DNA from: Burkholderia cenocepacia
Lineage (GTDB): Bacteria; Pseudomonadota; Gammaproteobacteria; Burkholderiales; Burkholderiaceae
Assembly: GCF_014211915.1 (NCBI RefSeq)
Contig: NZ_CP060041.1
Span: 744,001-808,000, forward strand
Length of the DNA stretch: 64,000 nt
Direction: 5' to 3'
Positions 1 to 8,810 of this stretch are shown here, piece after piece (within the stretch, counting starts at the first letter, position 1; the number at the start of each line of letters is the position of its first letter). The position numbers and the translations under genes are program-made. The notes beneath the pieces were generated by a model that was not told the origin of the DNA, made no database searches, and was given only the letters and a program-made list of their open reading frames with translations.

Positions 1-1
1 C

Positions 2-439
2 GGCTACAAGGGGCTCAAGACGGTGCTCGACGGCTCGGTCGCGAGCGACCTGTCGAACGTGCTGGTGTACGCGACGTCGAATCGGCGCCACCTGATGCCC
101 GAGCAGGCGAGCGACAACGCGAACGTGACGCGCGCGGAGAACGGCGAGCTGCATCCGGGCGACGCGGTCGAGGAGCGGATTTCGCTGTCCGAGCGCTTCG
201 GGATCTGGGTCACGTTCTACGGCTTCACGCAGGACGAGTACCTTGCCGTCGTCGAGAGCCGCCTCGGCGCGGCCGGTTTCGATGACGCGCAGATTCGTGC
301 GGCGCGCGAGCCCGCGCTGCAGTGGGCGCTCGAACGCGGCGCGCGCTCGGGCCGTATCGCGGTGCAATTCGCGCGCGATTACGCGGGACGGCTCGCGGAC
401 GAAAGCGGCGAGGGCGCGCCCGTGCGCCCGGCTGCCTGA
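2..439 (+). CDS. DUF815 family AAA+ ATPase, C-terminal part
   Basis: This gene is already open at the window edge and ends with TGA at 437-439, so only about 145 C-terminal residues are visible. The stretch NVLVYATSNRRHLMPE resembles the sensor-1 strand of AAA+ ATPases of the DUF815 (COG2607) group. It is followed by SERFGIWVTFYGFTQDEYL, typical of the C-terminal lid of the same group. The Walker motifs lie upstream, outside the window. The cellular role of this family is not established. It converges with the next gene, the stops being 8 bases apart. The family call is fairly secure; the function is not known to me. Confidence 0.8.
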   Translation, partial: GYKGLKTVLDGSVASDLSNVLVYATSNRRHLMPEQASDNANVTRAENGELHPGDAVEERISLSERFGIWVTFYGFTQDEYLAVVESRLGAAGFDDAQIRAAREPALQWALERGARSGRIAVQFARDYAGRLADESGEGAPVRPAA

Positions 440-447
440 GCCGCGCG

Positions 448-1314
448 CTACAGCAGCCGCTCGGACAGCACGCGGAATGTGACGTCCGGCACGACGAAGC
501 ACAGCGGCTCGCCGGTCGCGCCGATGCGGGCGAGGAAGTCGCCGCCGCCGATGGGCTCGACCGTCTTCAGCGGCCGTACCGCGTCGACGTCGATCGGCAG
601 GTCGATCGACGCATGGGCAAGGCGATCGCAGTCTTCCACATGGGCGATGGCCGCGTGCTGCAGCGACAGCGCGGCGACGGCCGCGCGCCAGTCGTCGAAG
701 AACGGCGCGAAGGCGTCGGGCAGCGTCCGGTCGTGCGACGCCTCGGCCGTGCAGCGGAAGTCGGGCGCGCTGCCGCCACTGCCCGCCAGCCGCGTGTCGT
801 AGCGGCCATCGCGCACCGCGTGCGTGAAGGGCCGCGCGAGATGCGACGGCAGCGCGTCGCTGAACAGCCGGCTGCCGAGTGCATAAAGCGGATGGTCGAA
901 CACGTTCTTCACGAACAGCACGGTGCGCCCGGCCGGCGCGCCGTGCGGCAGCGTGTCGACGTAGAGGCGCCAGTTGCTCTGCAGCGGCGACGGAAACAGG
1001 CGCCGCAGCGGGCCGGCGAGACGCGGGCCGAAGTGCCGGTGCCGGTAGGTGAGCGTCGTGAACGGCGTGCGGCCGCCGCGGCTCGCAAGCGTGACGCCAC
1101 GCGGCACGAGGTGCGCGACGGCCGCGACATCGACGATCCACGTGCAATACACGACCTGTTCGACGTCGCTCGCGAGCTGCAGGAACGGCAGCCGCGACAG
1201 CACCGCGCGGCGTGCGCGCAGCAGCGGGCCGCTCGCGACGATCCGGTTGGCGAGCCGGCCGGCGAGGCCGGTGGACGGGTAGACGAAGGCGTTGTCGTAG
1301 CGCATGGCCGGCAT
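448..1314 (-). CDS. DUF2071 family protein
   Basis: A protein of about 288 residues, starting MPAMRYDNAF, with a second possible start three codons later. Neither start has a clear Shine-Dalgarno sequence. The order YPSTGLAGRLANRI, VEQVVYCTWIVDV, HLVPRGVTL and FTTLTYRHRHFGP matches the DUF2071 (YqjF-like) family, which has an acetoacetate-decarboxylase-like fold. No enzymatic activity is established for the family. A much longer open frame continues upstream but would overlap the dioxygenase gene antiparallel in frame, so I do not use it. It is tail-to-tail with the DUF815 ATPase gene. The gene call is good; the biochemical role is unknown. Confidence 0.72.
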   Translation of the reverse strand: MPAMRYDNAFVYPSTGLAGRLANRIVASGPLLRARRAVLSRLPFLQLASDVEQVVYCTWIVDVAAVAHLVPRGVTLASRGGRTPFTTLTYRHRHFGPRLAGPLRRLFPSPLQSNWRLYVDTLPHGAPAGRTVLFVKNVFDHPLYALGSRLFSDALPSHLARPFTHAVRDGRYDTRLAGSGGSAPDFRCTAEASHDRTLPDAFAPFFDDWRAAVAALSLQHAAIAHVEDCDRLAHASIDLPIDVDAVRPLKTVEPIGGGDFLARIGATGEPLCFVVPDVTFRVLSERLL

Positions 1315-1424
1315 TGTGCCGGGGTTGCCGCGTGCGCGGAAGAGGCGAGGTCTTTGGCCGAACCGCGTGCATTTGCCGGGCGCCGCCGCATGGTGCCGCT
1401 CGTGCGGCGGAATCCCGCCACGAT

Positions 1425-2336
1425 TCATTCCGGCCCGGGTTCGCGCAGCTGCCGCCGCGGCACGTTCAGCCAACGCGCGATCCTGCCGCCTGCGAGTCGC
1501 CACTCGAACGGATTGCGGAAATCGAACGTGTACAGTTCGCGTCGAAGGTACGGCCAGTACCCCCGCAGGCTCCGGGACGCCCGGGCGCGCTCGATGCGCG
1601 AGGGCCGCCAGGTGTTGTGCCAGGGGAAGTTCGTCGCCACGCTCGAGCGCCGTCGTGGCAACCGGAAATTGAGCGCATACGCGTACCGCGGCTGATCCGA
1701 GAGGTTGGCCCCCGCGGCATGCAGCGTGCGCCCCGCATGCACGGTGCAGTCTCCCGGCATCAACGGACACGCCACGGCGCGCGCCGGATCGAATCCGCCC
1801 ACACACTCGAGCCCATGTGCGGTCACGTCACCCCCGAGCGGACCATGCGGAAGGACGTCGTACAGATGAGATCCGGGGATGAACTGCATGCATCCGTTGT
1901 CGACCGAGACGGCTTGCAGCGGAATCCAGAAGTTGACTTCGCGATGCTCGATACGCGCGTCGGTAAACGCGTCGTCCTGGTGCCAGGGCGTCACGGTGCC
2001 CGTACGCGGCTGCTTCAGGAAAAAGCTGTCGCCGGCAAAACGAACCTCCGGGCCGAGCAGTGCCTGGGCGATCTCGAACGCGGTGCGACGGATACGGAGT
2101 GCCGATAGCCGACGCTCGAAATAGGAGGCCCAGTGGAGCTGGAGCAGTTGAGGTCCGGCATCGCGCCCGTTCGTCTCGGGATAGAAATCGAACATCAGGC
2201 CCTCGGCGTAGCCCGTGCGGCTGCCGAGCAGACGATGGCCGATTTCGCGCAAATCTTCGATCTCCGATGGGTCGATCAGCCGGTCGATAACCGCAAAGCC
2301 GTCGTGATGGAACCGGGATCGAAGATTGGCTTGCAT
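1425..2336 (-). CDS. Phytanoyl-CoA dioxygenase (PhyH) family Fe(II)/2-oxoglutarate oxygenase
   Basis: A 303-residue protein of the PhyH superfamily of cytosolic non-haem iron oxygenases. They couple 2-oxoglutarate decarboxylation to hydroxylation of a substrate, here unknown. The iron-binding facial triad is visible: His119 and Asp121 in WHQDDAF, and the distal His206 in GRTLHAAGAN. Arg217 in SDQPRYA is in place to hold 2-oxoglutarate. IPGSHLYDVLP is the usual loop between the two halves. Length is normal for the family. It is transcribed toward the DUF2071 gene with a gap of about 110 bases, so co-transcription is possible. Relatives act on fatty acyl-CoAs, ectoine or secondary metabolites; nothing here selects one. 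Confidence 0.8.
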   Translation of the reverse strand: MQANLRSRFHHDGFAVIDRLIDPSEIEDLREIGHRLLGSRTGYAEGLMFDFYPETNGRDAGPQLLQLHWASYFERRLSALRIRRTAFEIAQALLGPEVRFAGDSFFLKQPRTGTVTPWHQDDAFTDARIEHREVNFWIPLQAVSVDNGCMQFIPGSHLYDVLPHGPLGGDVTAHGLECVGGFDPARAVACPLMPGDCTVHAGRTLHAAGANLSDQPRYAYALNFRLPRRRSSVATNFPWHNTWRPSRIERARASRSLRGYWPYLRRELYTFDFRNPFEWRLAGGRIARWLNVPRRQLREPGPE

Positions 2337-2576
2337 TGGAGCCTTGACGATGAGTTCACGGATCGCGAAGCGCTGCGGATGGCCGCTGGTTTTTCGATTT
2401 TCGTATTTTCGCGCGCGGCGCTTCTGTTCGATACCTTACGTTGGCTGCGGACCGCGGCAACCCGGACGATTTTTTCGCATCCGCCGGGCGACGCCGCACG
2501 GTGCGGCGCGTGCGAGCCATGTCGACGGCCGGTCTTGACGCGCGAGGCATGCGTGCGGAGGCCGGCCGTTCGCGCG

Positions 2577-3257
2577 TCAGTACCCCGCCGCGCCGCCGCC
2601 CTGATCGGTCACGATCGCCACCCCCGAGCTCGTGCCGAGCCGCGTCGCGCCGGCTTCGAGCATCGCGAGCGCGGCCGCGCGGTCGCGCACGCCGCCCGAC
2701 GCCTTCACGCCGAGCGTCGGCCCGACCGTACGGCGCATCAGCGCAACATCGGCGAGCGTCGCGCCGCCATGGCCGAAGCCGGTCGACGTCTTCACGAACG
2801 CGACGCCGAGATCGCGGCACATCTCGCACACGCGCACCTTCTCGTCGTCGGTCAGCAACCCCGTTTCGAGGATCACCTTGAGCGGCACCGAGCCGCAAGC
2901 GCGATGCACGGCGTCGATGTCGGCCTTCACGTCGTCGGCGCGGCCGCTTTTCAGCGCGCCGAGGTTGATCACCATGTCGATCTCGCCCGCGCCCGCCGCG
3001 ATCGCGGCGGTGGCTTCGAATGCCTTCGCGGCGGACAGCCCCGCGCCGAGCGGAAAGCCGACCACGGCGCAGACGAGCACGCCGGTTTCGGCCAGCTCGC
3101 GCGCGGCGAGCGGCACGTTCGCCGAATTCACGCAGACCGAGTAAAAGCGATGCTCGGCCGCCTGGCGGCAGAGTTCGCGGATCTGCGCGTCGCTCGCGTC
3201 GGGCGCAAGCAGCGTGTGATCGATGGTTTGGGCGAGTTGGGCGTTGGAAAGCGGCAT
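2577..3257 (-). CDS. deoC: Deoxyribose-phosphate aldolase
   Basis: A 226-residue class I aldolase that splits 2-deoxy-D-ribose 5-phosphate into glyceraldehyde 3-phosphate and acetaldehyde in the cytoplasm. [11 protein letters not shown] opens the TIM barrel. [10 protein letters not shown] carries the Schiff-base lysine (Lys156), and VKASGGVRD carries the second active-site lysine (Lys185). Length is standard for bacterial DeoC. It is divergent from the DeoR-type regulator at 3404. The kinase, transporter and epimerase-like genes of the same pathway lie 1-4 kb away, so it is the last step of a deoxyribose route rather than a nucleoside-only enzyme. Regulation by the adjacent DeoR-type protein through the 3258-3403 promoter region is inferred. 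Confidence 0.93.
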   Translation of the reverse strand: MPLSNAQLAQTIDHTLLAPDASDAQIRELCRQAAEHRFYSVCVNSANVPLAARELAETGVLVCAVVGFPLGAGLSAAKAFEATAAIAAGAGEIDMVINLGALKSGRADDVKADIDAVHRACGSVPLKVILETGLLTDDEKVRVCEMCRDLGVAFVKTSTGFGHGGATLADVALMRRTVGPTLGVKASGGVRDRAAALAMLEAGATRLGTSSGVAIVTDQGGGAAGY

Positions 3258-3403
3258 GTGTCAGGACTCCACGGATCGTGTGCGGAAAGGGCACACGGAA
3301 AGTTGATGTTTTCACATCGGTTTGTTACAAATACGACATTCCGGCCGGGCCCGCGCGCCCGGCACGACGAGCGACTCACGCGGCGGGCACGCAGGATACA
3401 GGC
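3258..3403. promoter_or_regulatory. Divergent deoC/deoQ promoter region with operator-like word
   Basis: This 146-base gap separates the divergent deoC and DeoR-type genes. At 3305-3318 the sequence GATGTTTTCACATC forms an inverted repeat (GATGT/ACATC, 4-base spacer). Its nine-base core TTTTCACAT (3309-3317) is the exact reverse complement of ATGTGAAAA at 7698-7706, upstream of deoK. A word shared between the two promoters of one pathway is what a common operator for the local DeoR-type repressor would look like. The assignment is inference. Confidence 0.5.
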
Positions 3404-4174
3404 ATGGAAACAAAGAAGGGCGAACGGATCAAGACATTGATGAACGTGCTGCAAGGGCAGAACGCGATTCATCTGAGGGAAGTCGCCGAGTTGTTCGGCG
3501 TATCCGAAATGACGATCCGCCGCGATCTCGCGGACAATCCGCACGGCCTCAGCCTGATCGGCGGCTACGTGACGCGCCATTTCGCCGCGCAGCGCAGCGA
3601 CATCGGCGAATACCTGATCAGCGCCGAGAACAACCGGCAGACCGAGGAAAAGCGCCGCATCGGCAAGCTGGCCGCGCAGTTCGTGACGACCGGCGACACG
3701 ATCTTCGTCGACTGCGGGTCGACCACGCCGTTCATCGTCGATTTCATTCCGGACGACCTCGAATTCACGGCGGTCTGCAATTCGCTGAACGTGTTCGCGA
3801 AGCTGCAGCAAAAGCCGCATTGCAACGTGATCCTGTGCGGCGGCGTGTATCACCGCCAGAACATGGTGTTCGAATCGGTCGCCGAAACGGGCATCCTCGA
3901 TTCCGTGCGCGTGTCGAAGGCGTTCATCTCGGCGGCCGGCGTGAGCGAACGCTGCGGCGTCACGTGCTTCAATTTCCACGAAGTCGATGCGAAGAGGAAG
4001 GTGATGGCGCGCGCGCAGAACCGCTTTCTGCTGGTCGACCACACGAAATTCGACGAAGTGCGCGCGGCCTATTTCGCCGAACTGACCGATTTCAACTACG
4101 TGATCTCCGACGGGCAACTGAGCCGCCGCTACGAAACGGCGATCCGCGAGCACGGGATCGCGCTCGTGACCTGA
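3404..4174 (+). CDS. deoQ: DeoR/GlpR-type transcriptional regulator of the deoxyribose locus
   Basis: A 256-residue cytoplasmic DeoR-family repressor. The N-terminal helix-turn-helix reads VAELFGVSEMTIRRDLADN (about residues 22-40). The C-terminal sugar-phosphate sensor domain includes IFVDCGSTTPF and VILCGGVYHRQN. ATG at 3404 (METKKGER) is chosen because it starts the HTH at the usual distance; the frame is open further upstream but through intergenic DNA. It is divergent from deoC and tail-to-tail with the epimerase-like gene (46-base gap). By analogy with DeoQ in enteric deoQKPX loci, it probably represses deoC and deoK-deoP-deoX until deoxyribose phosphate appears. The symbol is assigned by context. 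Confidence 0.8.
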   Translation: METKKGERIKTLMNVLQGQNAIHLREVAELFGVSEMTIRRDLADNPHGLSLIGGYVTRHFAAQRSDIGEYLISAENNRQTEEKRRIGKLAAQFVTTGDTIFVDCGSTTPFIVDFIPDDLEFTAVCNSLNVFAKLQQKPHCNVILCGGVYHRQNMVFESVAETGILDSVRVSKAFISAAGVSERCGVTCFNFHEVDAKRKVMARAQNRFLLVDHTKFDEVRAAYFAELTDFNYVISDGQLSRRYETAIREHGIALVT

Positions 4175-4220
4175 TGCGGCGCGGGCGTGCGGCGCGCGCT
4201 GCGTCGCGCTTTTCATCACA

Positions 4221-5273
4221 TCACGCATCGCGGGCTTCCGCCGCGCTCAGGTAGCCGGTGACCACGTCGAAGCGGCGCGATGCGCGCGGCGCCAGTGCCG
4301 CGACGTGGCCCTTGCGGCGTTCGGCTTCGTAACCCTCCGGCTCGCAGGTCGACGGCAGCGCGAACGCGGCGACCTGCTGATCCGCGTTGTGCAGGACCCA
4401 GCGCGTCGCATGCGGGAATTGCGCGGGGCGGTACGCGGTGTGGAACGCGCCGCCGTCCGGATGCGCGAGCCGGAAATGCGCGATGCCGTCGGCATCCGTT
4501 TCCACGTCATTCATGAAGAACACGATCTCCGGGTCGTACAGCGCGGGCGCATCGAGCGTCGCGAGCCGCGCCGGTTCGCGCGCGAGCGTGGCCGTGTAGT
4601 CGCGCCACGCGGCGGTCGGCTTCACGTGCGCGGGCACGCTGTCGCGCAGCCGCATGCCGCCGGGCGGCAGCGACTGCACGAAGCGGCCGCCCGGCACGTA
4701 CGCGTAGTTCAGGTGGGCCATGTACATCAGGTCCATCGGCGTGCCGCCGAGGTTCGTCACCTCCATCGCGATCGTCATCCGCGCATCGTGCTCGGCCAGT
4801 CGCACCGACGGACGCGCGACGTAGTGGCTGCCGAAGCCCTGCACGTATTCGTATTCGCCGGTCACTTCGACCGTCGCGCCGCGCGCATCCGTGCCGACGA
4901 CGAGGCTCGCGCGGTCCATCGGCGCGCACGGCATCTCGCCGTGCAGCGCGTGCGTGTCGTCCGGCCCCGGGCAGCCGTTGCGCAGCAGCCCGCTGTGGAA
5001 CATGAAGCAGCCGTACGTATCGATGATCGACGTCGCGCGCTTCGGCTGCCGGAACATGTGCTTCATCGTCAGGTCGCGGCCGTCGAATTCGGCGGCCCAG
5101 ATCATCTGGCCGAGATACGGCAGCACGACGAGATGGCCGCGGCGGTTCTCGAGCTTCAGCGCCTCGACGCCGGACGGATAGGCGAACGCGGTGACGGTGA
5201 GGCCGTCGGTGCGGTACAGCGTGCGCGGCGCTTCACGGAAGTCGTCGCGCCGCAGTTCGATCTCGCCGCGCAT
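4221..5273 (-). CDS. deoX: DUF4432 / aldose-1-epimerase-like protein of the deoxyribose operon
   Basis: A 350-residue protein with the beta-sandwich signature of the DUF4432 aldose-epimerase-like group: LVVLPYLGQMIWAAEF, then HGEMPCAPMD with a conserved His, LMYMAHLNYAYV, and FALPSTCEPEGY near the end. Members may interconvert sugar anomers, but activity of the DeoX subgroup is not established. ATG at 5273 lies two bases after the stop of the upstream permease gene, so translation is probably coupled. It is the last gene of a deoK-deoP-deoX unit. Its position suggests it prepares the sugar anomer for the transporter or kinase; that is inference. Confidence 0.78.
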   Translation of the reverse strand: MRGEIELRRDDFREAPRTLYRTDGLTVTAFAYPSGVEALKLENRRGHLVVLPYLGQMIWAAEFDGRDLTMKHMFRQPKRATSIIDTYGCFMFHSGLLRNGCPGPDDTHALHGEMPCAPMDRASLVVGTDARGATVEVTGEYEYVQGFGSHYVARPSVRLAEHDARMTIAMEVTNLGGTPMDLMYMAHLNYAYVPGGRFVQSLPPGGMRLRDSVPAHVKPTAAWRDYTATLAREPARLATLDAPALYDPEIVFFMNDVETDADGIAHFRLAHPDGGAFHTAYRPAQFPHATRWVLHNADQQVAAFALPSTCEPEGYEAERRKGHVAALAPRASRRFDVVTGYLSAAEARDA

Positions 5274-5275
5274 GG

Positions 5276-6649
5276 TCAGGCTCCCGACGTGTTGCGCGTC
5301 GCGGCGTAGCGCGTGGACGCATGGCCGTCGGCCGCCGCGTCGGGCGTCGCCGCCGGCAGGTGACGCAGGCAGTAGAAGCCGTAGTACACGATCACGACGA
5401 AGCACAGCAGCGGCACGACGAACGCGAGCTGCATGTTGCCGCCGGTGTGATCGGAGATCAGCCCCTGGATCAGCGGCACGACCGCGCCGCCGACGATGCT
5501 CATCACGAGAATCGAGCCGCCGTATTCGGTGTCCTTGCCGAGGCCGTCGATCGTCAGCCCGTAGATCGTCGGCCAGCACGGGCCGAGGAAGATGCTCACG
5601 CACACGGCCGCATACACGGCGGTGATGTTGTGCACGCTGATCGTGTACGCGAGCAGTGCGATGCACAGGATGCCGTAGACGATCAGCACCTTGGCCGGGC
5701 CGACGCGCTTCATCACGAGCGTCGCGATCAGCTTGCCGACGAAGAACGCGAAGAAGGTCGCGAGCAGGTAGCGCGACGCGCCGCGTTCGGTGAGGCCGCC
5801 GATCTGCATCGCGAGCCTGATCGTGAAACTCCACACGCCGACCTGGGCGCCCACATACAGGAATTGCGCGACCACGCCCGCGACGAAGCGCCGGTTGCCG
5901 AACAGGCGCGCGAGCGTGCCGCGCGCGTCGATCCGGTGCGTGACCGTACTCGCCGCATTGCCCTTGCACGCCGGATAGGGCGTAAGCGCGAACACGATGA
6001 ACACGGCGACGAGCACGACGATCAGCCACTTGTACGGCTCGAGCGTGGCCTGGATCATCGCGAGCTGGTGCGTGTGCGCGTCGGCGGCCGACATCGCCGC
6101 GAGCTGTGCATGCGACGCGTCGCCTTCCTTGAAGATCAGGAAACTGCCCATGTAGACGCCGGCCATCGCGCCGAACGGATAGAACGTCTGCGAGATGTTC
6201 AGCCGCCGCGTGCTGGTGTCGCGCGGGCCCATCAGCGTCGAATACGAGTTCGACGCCGTTTCGAGGAACGACAGGCCCGCGGCGATCACGAACAGCGCGA
6301 CGAGGAACATCCCGTACTTCGCCATCGACGCGGCCGGGAAGAACAGCAGGCAGCCGGTCGTGTAGAGCAGCAGGCCGACGAGGATCGTCGTCTTGTAGCT
6401 GAACTTCTTCACGACGGTCGCGGCCGGAATCGCGAGGAAGAAGTAGCCGAGATAGAACGCGGACTGCACGAATGCCGATTCGAAATCGGACAGGAAGAAC
6501 GATTTCTTGAACTGCGCGATCAGCACGTCGTTCAGGTTCGCCGCGGTGCCCCACAGCGCGAACAGGCAGCACAGCAGCGTGAACGCGAAGAGGGGCGTGC
6601 GATTCAGGTAATAGCCGTCGGGGGCGTGTTCGATCCGGGTTCGGCTCAT
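5276..6649 (-). CDS. deoP: FucP-type MFS permease, probable deoxyribose transporter
   Basis: A 457-residue inner-membrane MFS protein of the fucose/galactose/glucose-proton symporter group, with about 12 hydrophobic helices. The start is MSRTRIEHAPDGY, preceded by an AGGAGACACCC ribosome site. Helix 1 contains LWGTAANLNDVLIAQF, and loop 2-3 contains AIPAATVVKKFSYK. ETASNSY and FYPFGAMAG are conserved features of FucP relatives. A C-terminal half with GPCWPTIYGLTIDGLG is also typical. It lies between the deoxyribokinase and the epimerase-like gene, in the same order as enteric deoK-deoP-deoX sets. Substrate is inferred from context: FucP-like proteins also carry fucose and other hexoses. Confidence 0.83.
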   Translation of the reverse strand: MSRTRIEHAPDGYYLNRTPLFAFTLLCCLFALWGTAANLNDVLIAQFKKSFFLSDFESAFVQSAFYLGYFFLAIPAATVVKKFSYKTTILVGLLLYTTGCLLFFPAASMAKYGMFLVALFVIAAGLSFLETASNSYSTLMGPRDTSTRRLNISQTFYPFGAMAGVYMGSFLIFKEGDASHAQLAAMSAADAHTHQLAMIQATLEPYKWLIVVLVAVFIVFALTPYPACKGNAASTVTHRIDARGTLARLFGNRRFVAGVVAQFLYVGAQVGVWSFTIRLAMQIGGLTERGASRYLLATFFAFFVGKLIATLVMKRVGPAKVLIVYGILCIALLAYTISVHNITAVYAAVCVSIFLGPCWPTIYGLTIDGLGKDTEYGGSILVMSIVGGAVVPLIQGLISDHTGGNMQLAFVVPLLCFVVIVYYGFYCLRHLPAATPDAAADGHASTRYAATRNTSGA

Positions 6650-6689
6650 GGGTGTCTCCTTCCCAATGTCTCGTCGATGAAGGCGCCGG

Positions 6690-7616
6690 TCAGAAGCCGG
6701 CGTCGCGGAGGAAGCGTTCGAACGTCGCGGCGTCGGCGTACGATTTCTGCGTGCCGAGGCCCGTGACCGAATGCGCGGCGTACGCGGACGCGTAGCGCAT
6801 CGCATCGACCGCGTCGCGCGACGCGGCATAGCAGCGCGCGAAGCAGCCGATGTACGCGTCGCCGGCGCCCGTCGTGTCGCGCGCGTCGACCGGGACGCCC
6901 GGCACGTGATGCACGCCGTCGCGCGACACCAGCAGCGAACCGTTGCTGCCGAGCGTGACGAGCACGTGCTTGAGCCCGCGTGCGACCAGCGCTTCGGCGG
7001 CGCGGGTCGCGCTCTCGCGCGAATCGACCGGCATACCCGACACGATCGCGAGCTCGGTTTCGTTCGGCACGAAGAATTCGACGGAACGGATGCGTTCGAA
7101 ATCGAGGTCGGCGACCGCCGGCGCGGGATTCAGCAGCACCGGAATGCCGTGCCGCGCGCCGAAGTCGATCGCGTGATAGACGGTGTCGAGCTCGATCTCG
7201 AGCTGCAGCACGATCAGCGCGCATTCGGCGAGCATCGGCGCGGCCGCGTCGATGTCGGCCGGCTGCAGGTGGCGGTTCGCGCCCTTGACGATCAGGATGC
7301 TGTTGCTCGAATCGGGCTCGACGAAGATCGGCGCGACGCCGCTCGGCACGCCGGCGACCTTGCGCACGTGCGTGGTGTCGATGCCTTCGCGTTCGAAGTT
7401 GCGGATCGTGTTGTCGGCGAACACGTCGTCGCCGACCTTCGTGACCATCACGACGCGCGCGCCGAGGCGCGCGGCCGCGACGGCCTGATTCGCGCCCTTG
7501 CCGCCGCAGCCGAGCTCGAAGTTCGGGGCCTCCAGCGTCTCGCCCCGGGCGGGCATGCGCGCGACATAGGTCACGAGGTCGACCATGTTGCTGCCGATGA
7601 CGGCGATTGTCTCCAT
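6690..7616 (-). CDS. deoK: Deoxyribokinase (PfkB/ribokinase family)
   Basis: A 308-residue PfkB-family sugar kinase that phosphorylates 2-deoxyribose to deoxyribose 5-phosphate, the substrate of DeoC. GCGGKGANQAVAAARLG (about 36-52) is PfkB signature 1, and DTTGAGDAYIG carries the catalytic aspartate and anion hole. The substrate loop reads GSNMVDLVTY. Ribokinases usually have an Asn-Ala-Asp-His-type sequence there, and the Met-for-Asn change is characteristic of deoxyribokinases. ATG at 7616 (METIAVIG) has a GGAAGAGA ribosome site. A longer frame upstream runs into the promoter and is not used. It is first in the operon, 40 bases before deoP. Ribokinase is the alternative, but the context favours DeoK. 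Confidence 0.88.
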   Translation of the reverse strand: METIAVIGSNMVDLVTYVARMPARGETLEAPNFELGCGGKGANQAVAAARLGARVVMVTKVGDDVFADNTIRNFEREGIDTTHVRKVAGVPSGVAPIFVEPDSSNSILIVKGANRHLQPADIDAAAPMLAECALIVLQLEIELDTVYHAIDFGARHGIPVLLNPAPAVADLDFERIRSVEFFVPNETELAIVSGMPVDSRESATRAAEALVARGLKHVLVTLGSNGSLLVSRDGVHHVPGVPVDARDTTGAGDAYIGCFARCYAASRDAVDAMRYASAYAAHSVTGLGTQKSYADAATFERFLRDAGF

Positions 7617-7674
7617 CTGTGTCTCTTCCTTGGTATAGGGGCGGCCGTATGCGTGAGGGGCGGCGGGTCGCGAC

Positions 7675-7706
7675 ATGTGATAATAAAATCACATTGAATG
7701 TGAAAA
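7675..7706 (-). promoter_or_regulatory. Probable deoK operator: palindrome plus adjoining half-site
   Basis: ATGTGATAATAAAATCACAT (7675-7694) is a perfect inverted repeat with 7-base arms and a 6-base AT spacer, 59 bases upstream of the deoK start. Immediately beside it, ATGTGAAAA (7698-7706) matches, in reverse complement, a nine-base word in the deoC/deoQ promoter. Read on the minus strand, a TTGCAT...17 bases...TTTTAT promoter-like pair overlaps both elements, so a bound repressor would block RNA polymerase. The regulator is most likely the DeoR-type protein at 3404; a catabolite-activator (CRP) site is an alternative reading of the TGTGA/TCACA arms. Confidence 0.6.
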
Positions 7707-8025
7707 TGCAATCCTATTATGTTAGAGGGGTCACTTTCGACCGGCGACCCTCGCGCGAAGACAGGGTGTGCGGCCTCATGGCCAGGTTGTGCTGGCGAAT
7801 CTCGGCCAAAGATGCCAGTCATGCACTCGAGCGGGCTTCGGGTTGCTCCGCGGGAGTGCTGTGGCCGCCCTCACTCCTTCGTCGTGTTGGCCGATGGCAA
7901 TTTCCGACGCATGAAAGGCCGCATGGCGATTGCGCAGCCGGCGGCTCGTCAGGACTGCCCGCACAGGTCGGACGGGACGGGAATCCGCCGCCCGGCTCCG
8001 CAACCGCACGCCAGGCTGACCGGCT
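7707..8025. other. Gap between the deoxyribose locus and the two-component system, no supported gene
   Basis: Short open frames exist on both strands, but none has a ribosome site, recognisable protein features or the codon pattern of the neighbours. I see no RNA gene and no repeat here. The only clear elements around it are the deoK operator on its left and the response-regulator box on its right. Confidence 0.5.
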
Positions 8026-8044
8026 GATTACGGTTTTGTCATCC
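8026..8044 (+). promoter_or_regulatory. Response-regulator box 1 (autoregulatory site)
   Basis: GATTACGGTTTTGTCATCC is an imperfect palindrome, GATTAC-N6-GTCATC. It ends 88 bases before the start of the OmpR-type response regulator gene. Three further copies stand before the RND pump operon (19307-19325) and before the two DUF4148 genes (19370-19388 and 24849-24867). Binding by the adjacent regulator is inference from this distribution. Confidence 0.68.
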
Positions 8045-8132
8045 ATGCCGTTCGCGCTTGCACGCAGCGATGCCGCGTCGCCGTTTCCCGGTAACATCGC
8101 CGGATGTCCCCACGAATGCGACGGAGCCGGCC

Positions 8133-8810
8133 ATGCGCATCCTGATAGTCGAAGACGAACCGAAGACGGGCGCGTACCTGAAGAAGGGGCTCGAGGAATC
8201 GGGATTCAGCGTTGATCTCGCGAAGGACGGCGGCGAAGGGCTGACGCTCGCGCAGGAAGAGCGTTACGACGTGATCGTGCTCGACGTGATGCTGCCCGTG
8301 CTCGACGGCTGGGCCGTGCTCAAGCGGCTGCGCGAAACACACACGACGCCGGTGCTGTTCCTGACCGCACGCGACGACGTGCAGGACCGCGTGCACGGCC
8401 TCGAACTCGGCGCCGACGACTACCTCGTGAAGCCGTTCGCGTTCGTCGAACTGCTCGCCCGCATCCGCACGCTCGCCCGTCGCGGGCCGCCGCGCGAGAC
8501 CGAACATCTGACGGTCGGCGATCTGGAAATCGACGTGGTGCGCCGCCGCGTGAAGCGTGGCGCGACGCGAATCGACCTGACGCCGCGCGAATTCTCGCTG
8601 CTGCAGCTGCTTGCGCGCCGGCAGGGCGAGGTGCTGAGCCGCACGCAGATCGCGTCGTATGTGTGGGACATGAATTTCGACAGCGACACGAACGTCGTCG
8701 AGGTCGCGATCCGGCGTCTGCGCGCGAAGATCGACGACGCGTTCCCGGTCAAGCTGATCCATACCGTGCGCGGCGTCGGCTACGTACTCGAACCGAAGGA
8801 CGACGCATGA
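8133..8810 (+). CDS. OmpR-family response regulator (CusR/IrlR-like)
   Basis: A 225-residue two-component response regulator. The receiver domain occupies about residues 1-118 with the acidic pocket in VEDEP, the phospho-acceptor Asp51 in VIVLDVMLP, and the conserved lysine in DDYLVKPF. The C-terminal winged helix includes [15 protein letters not shown] and the wing [11 protein letters not shown]. The start [10 protein letters not shown] is the only sensible one because it begins the first beta strand. The stop overlaps the start of the sensor kinase gene (ATGA), so the two are translationally coupled. A palindromic box upstream suggests autoregulation. It resembles heavy-metal-responsive regulators, but the actual signal is not readable from sequence. 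Confidence 0.9.
   Translation: MRILIVEDEPKTGAYLKKGLEESGFSVDLAKDGGEGLTLAQEERYDVIVLDVMLPVLDGWAVLKRLRETHTTPVLFLTARDDVQDRVHGLELGADDYLVKPFAFVELLARIRTLARRGPPRETEHLTVGDLEIDVVRRRVKRGATRIDLTPREFSLLQLLARRQGEVLSRTQIASYVWDMNFDSDTNVVEVAIRRLRAKIDDAFPVKLIHTVRGVGYVLEPKDDA

Noticed and set aside
448..1806. Long version (452 codons) of the DUF2071 gene
   Set aside because: The extra N-terminal 160 residues are low-complexity Arg/Ala sequence overlapping the dioxygenase gene on the same strand in another frame; the family domain begins at MRYDNAF.
3305..7694. Reading the TGTGA/TCACA elements of the deoxyribose locus purely as catabolite-activator (CRP) sites
   Set aside because: Kept only as an alternative: the shared nine-base word in both promoters of one pathway with its own DeoR-type regulator favours a local operator.
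7719..8027. A 102-codon frame in the gap before the response regulator
   Set aside because: It has no ribosome site or domain, its composition is unlike the neighbours, and it ends inside the response-regulator box.
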